A stretch of DNA of 64,000 bases from Nematostella vectensis (lineage: Eukaryota > Cnidaria > Anthozoa > Actiniaria > Edwardsiidae), in the NCBI RefSeq assembly GCF_932526225.1, contig NC_064039.1:4601001-4665000 (forward strand), in the 5' to 3' direction. Numbering within the stretch: position 1 is the stretch's first letter; the number at the start of each line of letters is the position of its first letter. Below, piece by piece: positions 54,659 to 64,000 of the stretch. Below the pieces are notes generated by a model that worked only from the letters and a program-made list of their open reading frames with translations, searched no databases and had not been told where the DNA came from. The translations under genes were made by a program, and so were the position numbers.

Positions 54659-57600
54659 TCAACTATTTACCAGTTCTTCTATTTGAGTAATAATAGGTGA
54701 GAGTTGCTTGAATGGTATGACCATTACTGTTCGATAAGGTTCCAGTACAGCATCGTCAAATTCCCATTTACCACCAAGTAATGTCTCCTCATCACTAGCA
54801 GCCACTGGGTAACTGAATGAAAAAGTGGATTGCTGGAAGAGAAATTAATAAATCAGCTTTATTTGCATAAGTACTGCATACTAATGCAAATGCTTCACAA
54901 ATCCTAAATGATTTCTCAGTAATATACATCAGTAGCCAATTGCATCAAGTTGCCGATAATGGTACAAAATACAAATACATTGTCATCATAGCAGAAACAT
55001 TAATTCATTAAATTTAATGTAGATGCAAGCCACTACAGGTACATAGATTACTTTTTGAACCTTAATAAGCAGCCATTATAAGAAGTCATGAAGCTGGCCA
55101 CTTTCTTGAGGCTACTAGGTATAGTGTACCACTCAAGAACATGGCCAGTCTTACAATGGTATTATTAAATCACTATTTAATCAATTTATAGTGTAGTTTT
55201 TTTTTTCTCTTGTCCCCGGACCCCTTCCCTCTCCCTTTAAGTACCACAAGGTAGGCTACTATTTTGCCTACAAACACTTGCCTTGATAAACACTTCATCT
55301 TCAACGTTACTGAAGCTGATCGCTTTGAGACTAGACTCATCAACCTTTGCTGATTTTTTGTCAGGCCTCCCTTTTTTTTTCTTGGAACTCTTTGACTCTT
55401 TTCCCCGGAAGGATTTTGAAATCAGCAGCAAGTGGTCAAGATTGAAACTTTTATCCTAGAAAAAAAAAATAAATTGACCATTGTCCACAGTAAAAATGTG
55501 CGCCTGACAAATAAATAAGTCATTGTACCTTTTTATTCTGTTCTTTAAGTTCATTTCTGCAAAAGAAATTATTCAAAAAAAAGCTGATAGTACCGTGCTG
55601 TGATCAATACAAACTTTGATTTCTTTTATTGGTTAAACCAATACTGCAAATTTTCACTAGTAATACAGTATCTATCAAATAAAAATAGTTATTCACTCAC
55701 CCAAGGGTTCTGTACAGGGGTGGGGCTATTTGTGGCGGAATGTTGATAAACCTCTCACTGATCAGGAGCCCTACACTCTTGTTACTGAGGATATTTTGAA
55801 AGCTTGACAGCGCCTCGGGTTTAGAGCAAGCCTTGCATTTCTCCAATAATAAATCCTTGATTTGTTTTACACATTGTTTCTCCTAAAAAGATAAGAGGGA
55901 ATACTATATTTATCTCTCATATTTTGTAGCAACTATAAAGGGCTGGTCGAGAGAGGGGGAGTGTAGAGAAACGGTTGTTAAATGGAGAAAAAGCTTTAGT
56001 GCCAACAGGTTGTGGTTCAATGACAGATTGGGTTTTTTTGACACTATGAATATGAATTGAAATCCTATAGCAGCATGTTTGTCTCAATCAAAATAATGAT
56101 TAATGCATGCTAACTGCCTAACTTTCTTAAAACTTTGCATTTGAGGTCATGGTAGCACCAGTCACACTATAGAGGTGATAAAGCTACTACTTAGGTATTG
56201 ACCTTATGTTGGGCGAGGTCCAAGACACTGACAAGTCCATAGATTTCTTCTTCATACTCTCCCTCCTCTTCAGCACTTGGGTTATTTGAGTCCTCAGCCT
56301 GCTCCTCATCATCTACAACCTAACAAGAGAAAGATAACATCTAATTTCAATAAAGGAAGGCTGCTTATTGGCTAAAGGTTGGTATTTCAACCCTCGCTTT
56401 AATGCCATCACTCTACGAGAAATAATTATTGAATCAAGAGCTTCATCAGCAGCACCCTTCCATGCCAGCTGGATTGATCTCATTCGAAGTTTTTCTCTCT
56501 ACAATTTGTACTGGAGAGATTCTGGTCAGAGTGAAATGATGAGATGGAGTTATTCACTATATTTTCCCAAACAAAATTGAAAAAGCCAAAGGTTGTTCAA
56601 GCCCAGAGCAAAAGATTTGAGGTACGACTCAGCAAGACATCCTCAACCAACCTTGATTATACTTCCAATTTTGTCCTGTGCAATGATGAGATCTGCCAGC
56701 TCTGAGAGATTGACAGTGTTTTTCAAAAATAACTGAAACAAAATACCTCATTGTTAGATTAAAAAAACTTTTGGACATTAACTCTAGGAGGCTATGATAA
56801 GCCTCTTATCAACAGCATTTAACTCACACCTGTTTTAAAAGATTCTTCATGCTTGTAAAGTCACATTTTGCTGGGGGGAATGCCTCAAATTCCACTGGGA
56901 TTTCCTGAAATGGTCAAGCAAGAGTATTTTCTGATGATCAGGACATAGGGGAGATGATATAGGAGAGAACAGTGAAGGACTTCTAAGGATACACATACAA
57001 ATTTACACAAATATTTGTCTATGAGTTACATCTTCATGCTCCAATTCATGAAATAAACTTAGAATTTAAATGTATCTGTTTGTAGCAATTTTCCTCATAT
57101 AGCTCAATTTACAAGCTAAGGCTAAGTTCAAATGTCGTATTATCCATGAGCTGCATTCAATGCAGATGCTTGCAAATGAATCAAGTTGATTGTTTCATCT
57201 TCATTTGAATGCATTTGCATTGAATTTGCATTACGGCTCATGGATAATACGACTTTTGAACTTAACCTTAGACTCCCTTATTAGTATGTTAATAAGACAA
57301 GACTGGCCTTGAATGAATTTTTTTAAGCAATCAGCTTAAAAAACAGTGAAAATGATTTTTTTGAATTTCAATTTTAGCTTTCTGTGGATGATTTGGACAT
57401 AGAAGCAGGTCAAATGGCATCCTTGGAATTCAATTTGCATAGACAGCATGTGTCGAGGAGCGTTTCTTGTATCCATTCCTCTTTTCTGCTATCCAGCCGA
57501 ACAAATATGTCCAACATTATCGAGTTTTGCTCAGTTGACCAGTACGCAAAGAGAAGAATTGCAGAGCGCATATACGCATATATAAAGCTAAGTTACAACA

Positions 57601-57980
57601 CAACCTGGGCAATGGCCTTAGCAATGTCTTTTCAGCATTGCCAGGATTGCATACACATGGCTTTCACTTTCTATATGGCATGTTGCATTAGCTACGCTCA
57701 GCAATGCTTGAAGCTTTTTGCAAGGGTTTAAGGTAAAAATGTTGAGTGCTTCTCTAATATTACCAACGCATCTACGATAGGGCCACGTGAAGCAATAAAC
57801 AAGAATAACTGCTTATAGACGCTATCTTTTAAATAAACGGTGTCGTACCAAGTTTTCATCAAAGCTCTCATCTGTGCTTCCACTCTCTGATTCATCAGAA
57901 CTTGAATCCGAGTCCTTTCTTTTACGATTCTTGGCTTGATCTTTCCCGATTTGATTTGGTCCGCTACTGCAAGACGCCAT
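54659..57980 (-). CDS. BCCIP: BRCA2 and CDKN1A-interacting protein
   Basis: Nuclear protein of homologous recombination and cell-cycle control, also involved in ribosome biogenesis. Eight exons on the minus strand: 57849-57980, 56830-56904, 56652-56732, 56203-56319, 55701-55882, 55529-55556, 55282-55455, 54659-54832; total 963 nt, i.e. 320 aa plus stop, matching the human length (314-322 aa). The N terminus is an acidic/serine stretch (RKRKDSDSSSDESESGSTDE) as in family members. Diagnostic blocks: PVEFEAFPP..D, FLKNTVNLSELADLIIAQ, IGSIIKV, YGLVSVLDLAQHK, VGLLISERFINIPPQIAPPL, HLLLISKSF, and LGGKWEFDDAVLEPYRTVMV near the end. The 55282 donor is GC (AAG/GCAAGT). The start at 57978-57980 fits the family. 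Confidence 0.95.
57116..57271. mobile_element. 156-bp palindromic MITE in BCCIP intron 1
   Basis: CTAAGGCTAAGTTCAAATGT..CGTATTATCCATGAGC on the left is matched in inverse on the right (GCTCATGGATAATACGACTT..GAACTTAACCTTAG), with arms of about 60 bp and few mismatches. No clear TSD. Confidence 0.8.
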
Positions 57981-58430
57981 CTTGACAAAACGAGGTGCCT
58001 GTGGTTAGGTGATCGATAGAGACTGGTACCCATAAACACGGACTGGCTTTCGTGTCTAGCTCTCGAAAACAGTGTTTTTGTGAAAAAACACTGAAAGCAA
58101 TTGCGCGCATTGCGTAATTTGACCTTTTGCAGCAGATAGAGTCTCATGTTAACAGCTCCGTTTAGCAGCAGAGCACGTTAAAGCAACCAGAATTACCCGA
58201 CGAAAATGCTGTTGGACTTGTTCTGAATAAACTGTAATGCCTAAATACTGTTTCAACTCGAATTAAAATGTATTATGTAAGTAACCCCCCCCCCCCCGGA
58301 TTTGAATAAGGAACTGAGCGAATAAGGAAACAGACGAAAAAGGAACTGCGAATAAGGAACAAGAATCACACTGGTAAAAATGGGGGTATTTAAGATATCT
58401 TATACTCTAGTCTCTTGGCCGAATCAAATA
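57981..58430. promoter_or_regulatory. BCCIP 5' flank up to the virus-like element
   Basis: Likely BCCIP promoter region. Contains a 13-C run at 58285-58297 and short GAATAAGGAAC repeats (about 58305-58360). No core promoter motif identified; the boundary with the GC-rich element to the right is unclear (58.38-58.61 kb). Confidence 0.35.
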
Positions 58431-58526
58431 CATTATGTGGGGGACTGGGGACTTTTATAGAAACGAGTGGGAGGCGCGAATCGCCCCTCCGGGCCTCCCA
58501 GCCCCGTCTTAGGCTTGGGAGGCGCG

Positions 58527-58528
<2 letters not shown>

Positions 58529-58557
<29 letters not shown>
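58529..58557. repeat. Poly(C) tract, 29 C
   Basis: Longest C run in the window, near the left edge of the virus-like element. Confidence 0.95.
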
Positions 58558-58612
58558 GACCCCCCAGCCCCATTCCCAGGCTGGGGACTTTCGGTGACAC
58601 CGAAACGCGTTT

Positions 58613-58775
58613 CGCGTAGATTAATAATTGCTGGTTATTAATCTACGTCTGGACCACTTTGCGTAGATGGATACTTAGCAGAAGTAAATCTACGCAAAAC
58701 ACACTCCGCGTAGATGAGTTAATAGCGATGGTTAGCAATCATTAATCTATGTCGGGGAGGCCAGCGCCTTGTGCT
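58613..58775. repeat. Cluster of three GCGTAGAT hairpins
   Basis: Three successive imperfect palindromes begin GCGTAGAT: the first pairs CGTAGATTAATAA with TTATTAATCTACG around a 7-nt loop; the second pairs GCGTAGAT with ATCTACGC; the third is more degenerate (GCGTAGATGAGTTAAT..ATTAATCTATG). Possible terminal, replication or transcript-end structure of the element. Confidence 0.7.
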
Positions 58776-58893
58776 AGGACCTGAGGGCCGTAAAAACGAG
58801 GAACGTGGATTGGGCCGCCAACCTACGGAGCGCGGAATAACCGTTTTTCGGCCGTAAATTAAAAGCCGCTGGCGTGGCGTTTAAACCTGAGTT

Positions 58894-59505
58894 TTACTCG
58901 AACACCTCGCTCCCGAACTCCTCGCGAATTTCTCGCAACCTCTTTTTCATCTTTTCGCGTGTCTCCAGGGAGGGCCCTTTCCTACTTTTTTTCTCACGCG
59001 GTGCGAGGCCGTGTCGAGGTCTGATAGCGGCCTTGAGCGCGTAGTATCTCTCTTGTTCCTGAAGTATTAGCCGAAACTCTTCGTCTGAGATAAGCCCCTC
59101 CTGCAGAGCCTTAGAGACCAGCTCGCTGATCGAGTTTTTCTTACTCTCCGCTAAAACCATCGTGTCTTCGTGTTTAGCCACCTTGCTCGTAAGACCCCTA
59201 GAGACTACCCCCGCGCCCACGACACCGACCAGCCCAGCGACCCCTGCCAGCGGGCCGCCGATCAGAACCCCTATCCCACTCAAAGAGACCCCCACCCCGG
59301 CGCTGGAAAGCGCCCCTGCGGCGATGCCGGATGCCACAGACACAGCATGGGTAACGGCAAAGGCGCGCTTATACTTCTTCCGCACTTGTCGATGATGCGT
59401 TATCTCGTTGTCTAGAACAGCCTGAGTTATCCCTGATCCATATTTGGATACTCGAGACAAACTCAGAGGAAGATGCTGCGGCACAAACGGGAATGTCGGG
59501 CCCAT
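58894..59505 (-). CDS. Element protein with Gly/Ala-rich transmembrane hairpin
   Basis: The ORF is open from 59679, but its 5' part appears to belong to the neighbouring gene; Met at 59503-59505 is the likely own start (about 203 aa). Layout: a basic/amphipathic region (VLDNEITHHRQVRKKYKRAF), two Gly/Ala/Val-rich hydrophobic helices (e.g. GVLIGGPLAGVAGLVGVVGA), then a charged helical C terminus (ISELVSKALQEGLISDEEF). Looks like a small membrane-associated virion protein. I recall similar multi-copy uncharacterised proteins in cnidarian genomes, but can give no family name. The 24-C tract 59524-59547 lies just before it. Confidence 0.5.
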   Translation of the reverse strand: MGPTFPFVPQHLPLSLSRVSKYGSGITQAVLDNEITHHRQVRKKYKRAFAVTHAVSVASGIAAGALSSAGVGVSLSGIGVLIGGPLAGVAGLVGVVGAGVVSRGLTSKVAKHEDTMVLAESKKNSISELVSKALQEGLISDEEFRLILQEQERYYALKAAIRPRHGLAPREKKSRKGPSLETREKMKKRLREIREEFGSEVFE

Positions 59506-59523
59506 AGACGACTTTCTCGTGCG

Positions 59524-59547
59524 CCCCCCCCCCCCCCCCCCCCCCCC
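59524..59547. repeat. Poly(C) tract, 24 C, at a gene junction in the element
   Basis: Read as poly-Gly on the minus strand; falls between two minus-strand element genes and probably destroys the end of the upstream one. Confidence 0.95.
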
Positions 59548-59549
59548 GC

Positions 59550-60076
59550 GGGTTTCTAGGCAAGCGAGAACGTTTGAAGGCTCGCCTAAGGCGAGGCATT
59601 GCGTGCGGTCTACGATATCGCAGAAGATGTAGAGGGCCTCTACTTTCGGCAAAGTCACCTTAAGTGGGGGCTCCCCCAAGGGCAGTGCGAGGCCCTGCCC
59701 CCCCTTCCCCCCCCCCCCCCCCGAACTGATCGTCTTTAGCCTCTAGGCCAAATAGTGCGCAAAGCTCGGCATTCAGGAACGCAACGCCATTGGACATGAG
59801 CGCGATCTTCCCGGTGAGGGGATCAAGCTTCGCGGTCAGAATCTTGCTTTCAGCGCGGTTGATCGTTTCCACGATGGACTCGGCCGTGTGGTGCCCGGCT
59901 GGCAGAGTAGCGACGGGCGGGAGGGAGGCTATGGTCGTTATCTGATGCTCCCGCTCGAGATTATACCAGCTGTTTAACAGCGCCACGAAGCGTGGGCGCC
60001 TTATCGGCCGCTCGAAGAAGAGCGTCTGTTCGCCTTTGGTGAACACAGTATGTAGGACCACCATTGTGTTGAACAT
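59550..60076 (-). pseudogene. Element gene, minor structural protein-like, broken at a poly(G) tract
   Basis: Starts at Met 60076 (MFNTMVVLHTVFTKGEQ). The first part includes LPAGHHTAESIVETINRAES and an ALFGLEAKDDQFGG end, after which a 16-nt homopolymer (59707-59722) shifts the frame; the expected continuation (VEALYIFCDIVDRTQCLALG) lies in another frame at about 59560-59660. The pattern (a HYT-ESIVETIN-type block followed by a YI-CD-VD block) recurs in virus-like elements and suggests a virion structural protein, but this is a weak inference. Two homopolymer tracts in one gene make it non-functional unless the tract lengths are assembly errors. Confidence 0.5.
59707..59722. repeat. Poly(C) tract, 16 C, inside a gene
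   Basis: Coincides with the frameshift of the minus-strand element gene at 59550-60076. Confidence 0.9.
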
Positions 60077-60105
60077 AGCCCGCCTTCGTGTTTAATAGGA
60101 CTGAG

Positions 60106-61473
60106 CATGGATTGGGAAGGCTGGCGGACGCTGAACGAGGAGGCGGTTCCCCGAAGGGAGGTGGAAGAGACGAAGAAGGCGGCAACTGCGGCGGGAGCCT
60201 CTATAGCCGAACATATCAAACACGCTATAGCCTAACAAGTCAAACGCGCAAAACCCGTTTTCCCTAGGTCTCTGACCCTCGCGCAAAAGCTGCTCTACGC
60301 CGTGCCCGCGACCCCCGTCGAGAGCACGGGCTCAGACGTCACCCCACTACTCACGCAGCTAGAGATACACGTGGCTGAGGAGAAATCATTCAGGACTAGG
60401 GTCCGAGACATATTCAAAGAGGCAGTAGTCACGCACAAGTCCGACAAGGAGTCTCGCCAGTGGCTATCGGAGCCTTCCTATGGGTACTGGCCACAGCAAC
60501 TCAACTTTGCGGTCTGGTGCGCAACCGCTGGATGCGGGGTGTCCCAAAGTGACCCGCTTTCGCCACGCTCCCCTCTGTCGTCAGGGGATTTCTAAGGTTT
60601 CACGTCTTCTTTACCACCCGGAGGATACTCTACGAGCTCGGCGCCCCCCTGCCTGGCAACAGCCCGTTCACGCAAAAAGGTAACCCCTACAAGAAGGCCG
60701 CTTTCGAGCGTCTATGTATAGAGTTCGGTTTGCCGCGTAAGCCGGACTTCCGATGGAAAGGCGGGCGGAACCACGGGCTAGGTGATGTGTTTGTGTTCTA
60801 CCCGGGGCAGGGGTATCGCAACGTGCACGTGATCCGTGGCTACGACACGGCGGCGGACGAGTACCCGAGCCACCTCAATCTTTTTAGCGACGAAGGTGGG
60901 ACGTACAATAGTGAAAAGCAGGTGGGTTACATACGCAACGACGACCACGGGGGCGTGCAATATAGCTGGTTTGCGCCTCCCAAAGGTGAGGGGCTGACAA
61001 AAGCAGGGCTAGGAAGATTCGATTGCTCAGTCGAGGCGTTCGTCTACACAGTGCTTGGCGCGCAGGTAAACGTCCGTTCCTCTATCGCTTGGGCCGGTGG
61101 GCCGGCCATGGAGGCGCAGGCGGAGTTCTCGAAGCTGCTTGAAGACGCGATCATAGAAAACGACATCGCTCAAAGCGTGCAAAGGTACCAGTTAGCCGTG
61201 CAGGAGGCCAAGTTGAGACTGAGTCTTGCGGTCGCACCAGGAGTGTGGCTGATGCCGAGCGATCTGGTGATAAACACGCAAAGCGTCGTGGGCTACAACA
61301 ATAAGCTGCAGAAAGCCACAGACTCCATGACGCTCGGAGCAAACGCGATTAACACCGAGACAAAGCCAGTCGGTGCTCATAACATGGCCAGTGGGCATCC
61401 TAGGGTGCAACACGTGACTGATCCAGGGATCGACCGCAAGGAGCGAAGCAAGGCGTATGCATGCTGCGCATAG
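60106..61473 (+). pseudogene. Element gene of about 455 codons, frameshifted twice; function unknown
   Basis: Met at 60106 (MDWEGWRTLNEEAVPRREVE) opens a frame that stops at 60232; coding continues in a second frame at about 60240-60595 (LTLAQKLLYAVP, then ESRQWLSEPSYGYWPQQLNF and CATAGCG) and in a third from about 60590 to the TAG at 61471 (NHGLGDVFVFYPGQGY, GLTKAGLGRFDCSVEAFVYT, GAQVNVRSSIAW, VQRYQLAVQEAKLRLSLAVA, GVWLMPSDLVINTQSVVGYN). The blocks are strongly protein-like and continuous, so this was one gene. No catalytic motif recognised. It is divergent from the gene at 60076 with only about 29 bp between starts, implying a shared promoter. Confidence 0.6.
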
Positions 61474-61474
61474 C

Positions 61475-61591
61475 ATGACTGCCGCCGGAACGGCAAGCGC
61501 ACCCGGACCGGGCGAAAAAGGTGACCACACCGTCCTCAAGGCGGGGTTGTCGGCACTCGCGGTGGCCGTGGCGTATTACATGTTCCGATGA
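61475..61591 (+). CDS. 38-aa single-pass membrane micropeptide of the element
   Basis: Intact ORF (MTAAGTASAPGPGEKGDHTV, then a hydrophobic helix ALAVAVAYYMF) starting 1 bp after the stop of the preceding gene, and overlapping the end of the converging gene at 61576 by 16 bp. The small hydrophilic head plus one TM fits a minor virion membrane protein. Too short to classify. Confidence 0.45.
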   Translation: MTAAGTASAPGPGEKGDHTVLKAGLSALAVAVAYYMFR

Positions 61592-62556
61592 TTGCTTTGC
61601 ATTCGACGAACCAAGAACGCGGCTACGGCTAGAATGAGCAGCCACGCATTTTCGCCAAGGAATTTCACCGCTTCTCCTGCAGCCTTAAACACAAAGTTCG
61701 CGATGCTGCCTACTAGCCCAGGGAGAAGCTCGCCTTGCTTCCCGATAGCCTTAAGCCCGTTACCGACCCCTCTGGCCACGGAGGAGAGCGACTTGCCGAG
61801 CGACGTCACAATGGCCGCGATCGTCGTCGCTACGGCCAACCCGATAGCGGTGACGGTAAAGCCGTACTTTTTGAAGATGGCTTTGATGCGCTCTCTGAGC
61901 GGCTTTTGGTTCTCGAGCTCTCGGTTTTCGCGTTCTAGTTCGTCAATCTCGGACAGCCTCTCGTCTTTGCGCTCACGGGCCTCTTGGCGGCGACTCTCTG
62001 ACGTGTTAGGATCGTCGATGGTCTCCCTGTCTGTGGCTACCACCCCTTGCAGCTCTCGGACTCGTTCTGTGTTCTCCTGGATGACCGCGTCTATCTCTGC
62101 CACGGACCCCATCGCCAGCTTGAAGCCGTTCAGATTTGCAACGTCCTGTTGGACGCCCCCGTCCTCATTGAACACCTGTCTTGGTTTAGTCCAACCTTCT
62201 TTGCCGAGGTTGCGAAGCTGTATTAGCGTCTTCCCCCTATGATCTGACTGGAACCGCATCCGATTCTCGTTAAGGTCTGGGTATTCCTCCCTGAGGGACT
62301 GGAGACCGAGTCTTGTCGCTGCACCCTCTGTGGTGAACGAGGTTTCGGCGGTCGTTTGCGTTGCGCTTCTCGTAGCCATGCTATGCGCAGCATGCATACG
62401 CGATGACGTGCTCGTAATTGGGATCGACTCCCCATCGTCGGGGTCAAACGGGATAAGGGGCGTCGTCTCGTCGTCCCCCGCTCCGCGATCGGCGGACGCA
62501 CCCGGCAAGGTATCGTCAATGTCAACGTCAACATCACCCATGATGCGTGCGCACAA
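61576..62556 (-). CDS. Element protein: coiled coil plus C-terminal membrane segments
   Basis: Intact 326-aa ORF; a second Met at 62541 (MGDVDVDIDDTLPGASADRG) is an alternative start. The N-terminal half is acidic and low-complexity; the middle is a coiled coil (RKDERLSEIDELERENRELE); the C-terminal third has LRERIKAIFKKYGFTVTAIG, two glycine-rich hydrophobic stretches and a final helix (NAWLLILAVAAFLVRR). Looks like a viral membrane or packaging-associated structural protein; no family named. One of the few unbroken genes in the element. Confidence 0.55.
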   Translation of the reverse strand: MCARIMGDVDVDIDDTLPGASADRGAGDDETTPLIPFDPDDGESIPITSTSSRMHAAHSMATRSATQTTAETSFTTEGAATRLGLQSLREEYPDLNENRMRFQSDHRGKTLIQLRNLGKEGWTKPRQVFNEDGGVQQDVANLNGFKLAMGSVAEIDAVIQENTERVRELQGVVATDRETIDDPNTSESRRQEARERKDERLSEIDELERENRELENQKPLRERIKAIFKKYGFTVTAIGLAVATTIAAIVTSLGKSLSSVARGVGNGLKAIGKQGELLPGLVGSIANFVFKAAGEAVKFLGENAWLLILAVAAFLVRRMQSNHRNM

Positions 62557-62719
62557 CTCGTGCTATGCTATATTAGACATGTCTAACAGTCCGCACCATA
62601 GCCACGCGGCTTCGTACTTCATGTATATATATATAATATATAATATACGTAATAGGAATCTCAGTCAGCGATAAACTTGACCCCCAACGAACACCCAGAA
62701 CTCCTCTGGGGTTAAAAGC
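62557..62719. promoter_or_regulatory. AT-rich divergent promoter inside the element
   Basis: The only AT-rich stretch of the element, TATATATATATAATATATAA at about 62624-62643, lies between the minus-strand gene starting at 62556 and the plus-strand capsid-like gene. A TATA-driven bidirectional promoter is the simplest reading; inferred. Confidence 0.4.
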
Positions 62720-63919
62720 CGAGTGAACTGTTCACCGGGTCACTCTCAACCCGTCGACAGCCTCCCCAGGCGAGACGCTATATGTTGCTGTCCCAAAGCT
62801 ATCGGAAGGCGTCACGCTCGTACCTGGCTCCTTGAGGGTCGGTTTCGATCTCTCCATCTCAGGCCAAGCAAAAAATACCGTCGTGAACAACGTCGGCCGA
62901 AATCTCGTGAGCCGCCTGAAAATCACGTTTGCAGGAGAAACGCTCCAGGACACCAACAACTACGACGTCTTTAAGACGTATGAGGAGCTTTACCTGTCCA
63001 AGGTCGAGAGAGAGGACCGCCTGGAGCAGGGCATACAGTCAGAAAACATGCGCAAGCTTCGCTCCAAGGCTGGCGATAAAGCGACTAGTAACGCCAAGGA
63101 GAACGCTCTAAACGCCGCCCACGGGGCGAAGTACACCGTCCCGCTAGACCATTCTCTGCTGACGGACTACGGCGTACTGTACCCAAGGGCGCTCTCCGAG
63201 GCGCTGCTCTTCGAGATCACGCTCGCAACGGTTGACCAGGTAGTAGTTGGAAGCGATGCTACCAAGTTATCCTATGGCATCAAAAATCTAGAGCTGGAAT
63301 ACGAAAGCCTGAGGGACGACAACCTCGCCCGGTCTGCAGCCGCCGCCTACCAAAACGGCACAACGTTCTTCTACGAGCAAGTGAACCTTCACAAGAACTT
63401 CGTGATTAGCAAAGGGACGGACAGCATAATCAACGAGAGTGTCAACCTGCCGCGAAGGTCTATGAGTGGTCTGTTGCTCCTCTTTGTGGAGCCATACACG
63501 GCAGGGGCTCGCGACTCTGAGAAGTTCGTGTACCCCGACATCAAGAGCGTTCGCGTTACAATCGACGGCATGCCAAACAAGGTCTTCAGCCAGGGGCTGC
63601 GCCCCACGGATTTCCGGAGGGAGGCGAAAAGGCGGTTCGTCCGCCCCTCCCCGGAGGGGCACAGCGGAGCGCCCGCCGCCCCGGCAATCGGCCCCGAGTC
63701 TATGACGATAACAAGTTTGCTCTGTGGATCGACCTTCGAACGACGGACGACAGTGCTATCCATGGGGGTGGTCTCCGATTGGTCAATACCCGCGACGGTG
63801 TGCACCTCGAGATAAAACGCACGGCAAGCGGCACGGGTACTGTAAACTGTCACGTGTTTGTGGTGGCCAACGCCCAAATGAACCTTATGAACGGACAGCT
63901 AGAGTCCATACAATACTGA
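62720..63919 (+). pseudogene. Major capsid protein-like gene (double-jelly-roll candidate), frameshifted
   Basis: About 400 codons. Main open part 62750-63690 with blocks such as NNVGRNLVSRLKITFAGETL, YDVFKTYEELYLS, YPRALSEALLFEITLA, VNLPRRSMSGLLLLFVEPYT, and a C-terminal block in another frame from about 63700 (KFALWIDLRT, then VNCHVFVVANAQMNLMNG) to the TGA at 63917. N-terminal coding near 62740 is also out of frame. Beta-rich, evenly hydrophobic strands and overall size resemble capsid proteins of Polinton-like viruses/adintoviruses; I cannot prove this without structure prediction. A GC-rich insert-like stretch (63625-63690) precedes the second break. Confidence 0.5.
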
Positions 63920-64000
63920 GCACAGACACGAAGTGCGCGAAGCGCTGCGGCAGCGCGGTATGGACCCGAAAAACATCCAATTTAACGCTCTCATCGTGGG
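63920..64000 (+). other. Start of a further element ORF, cut by the window edge
   Basis: A frame stays open to the edge just after the capsid-like stop; an ATG at 63961 (MDPKNIQFNALIV) is a possible start. Too short to interpret. Confidence 0.3.

Larger units (their letters stand above)
58440..64000. mobile_element. Endogenous virus-like element (Polinton-like/adintovirus type), decayed, 3' end outside window
   Basis: Base composition jumps from AT-rich to clearly GC-rich at about 58.4 kb, and long intronless ORFs then cover nearly all DNA on both strands with 1-bp gaps or overlaps (61473/61475; 61591 over 61576). One ORF set looks like a double-jelly-roll capsid protein, two others like small viral membrane proteins. 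Several genes carry frameshifts, so this is a fixed relic rather than a virus. Direct repeats (GGGAGGCGCGAA at 58469 and 58517) and a hairpin cluster mark the left side; no TIR could be tested because the right end is not in view. Family assignment is inference. Confidence 0.55.

Noticed and set aside
57384-57731. 115-aa plus-strand ORF
   Set aside because: Lies in BCCIP intron 1 antisense, with no domain or splice support.
63288-63877. Minus-strand ORFs opposite the capsid-like gene
   Set aside because: GC-rich shadows; the plus frame has far better protein character.

Overview
This is intron-rich, AT-rich metazoan genomic DNA. Consensus GT-AG exons, dense microsatellites and minisatellites, remnants of LINE, Ginger-like, MITE and Penelope-like elements, and the gene set (AP5B1, RNF145, a TMEM126-like gene, a MAM/trypsin polyprotease, a CUB/mucin/PAN protein, alpha-L-fucosidase, RPL26, an iRhom-like gene, BCCIP) suggest a marine invertebrate. 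A cnidarian, probably an anthozoan, is my best guess, but this is inference and not proven by any single feature.

Layout. 0.3-11.5 kb: AP5B1-like gene on the minus strand, running off the left edge. One of its introns holds about 4.9 kb of a 28-bp minisatellite and a neighbouring intron holds nested repeats. 11.5-15.0 kb: an RNF145-like RING-H2 membrane E3 ligase diverges from AP5B1. 15-17.8 kb: mostly repeats, with one LINE fragment. 17.8-18.3 kb: single-exon TMEM126-like gene (-). 19.0-19.5 kb: a 38-bp tandem array carrying CACGTG cores. 20.6-30.3 kb: secreted MAM domain plus three nearly identical trypsin domains made by two recent tandem duplications of a 2.57-kb exon/intron block; the first copy's intron holds a complete minimal hammerhead ribozyme motif. 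31.4-37.1 kb: CUB-CUB-mucin-PAN gene with a decayed Ginger-like DNA transposon (34,130-36,605, TATC target-site duplication) in its last intron. 37.5-42.1 kb: eight-exon alpha-L-fucosidase (-). 43.9-44.7 kb: coiled-coil gene interrupted by one in-frame TGA. 45.3-45.7 kb: intronless RPL26. 46-49 kb: MITEs and foldbacks. 49.7-53.4 kb: iRhom-like rhomboid pseudoprotease (+). 54.7-58.0 kb: eight-exon BCCIP (-).

58.4 kb to the end: a sharp change to GC-rich, tightly packed, intronless ORFs on both strands with overlapping or nearly touching ends. This looks like an endogenous virus-like element of the Polinton-like/adintovirus kind, with a likely double-jelly-roll capsid gene, two membrane-protein-like genes and other conserved-looking ORFs. 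Several genes are frameshifted and two breaks or junctions coincide with poly(C/G) tracts, so this is a decayed copy. It continues past the right edge.

The host genes are unrelated in function. The neighbourhood is shaped mainly by repeat expansion, local duplication and insertion of mobile elements into introns.
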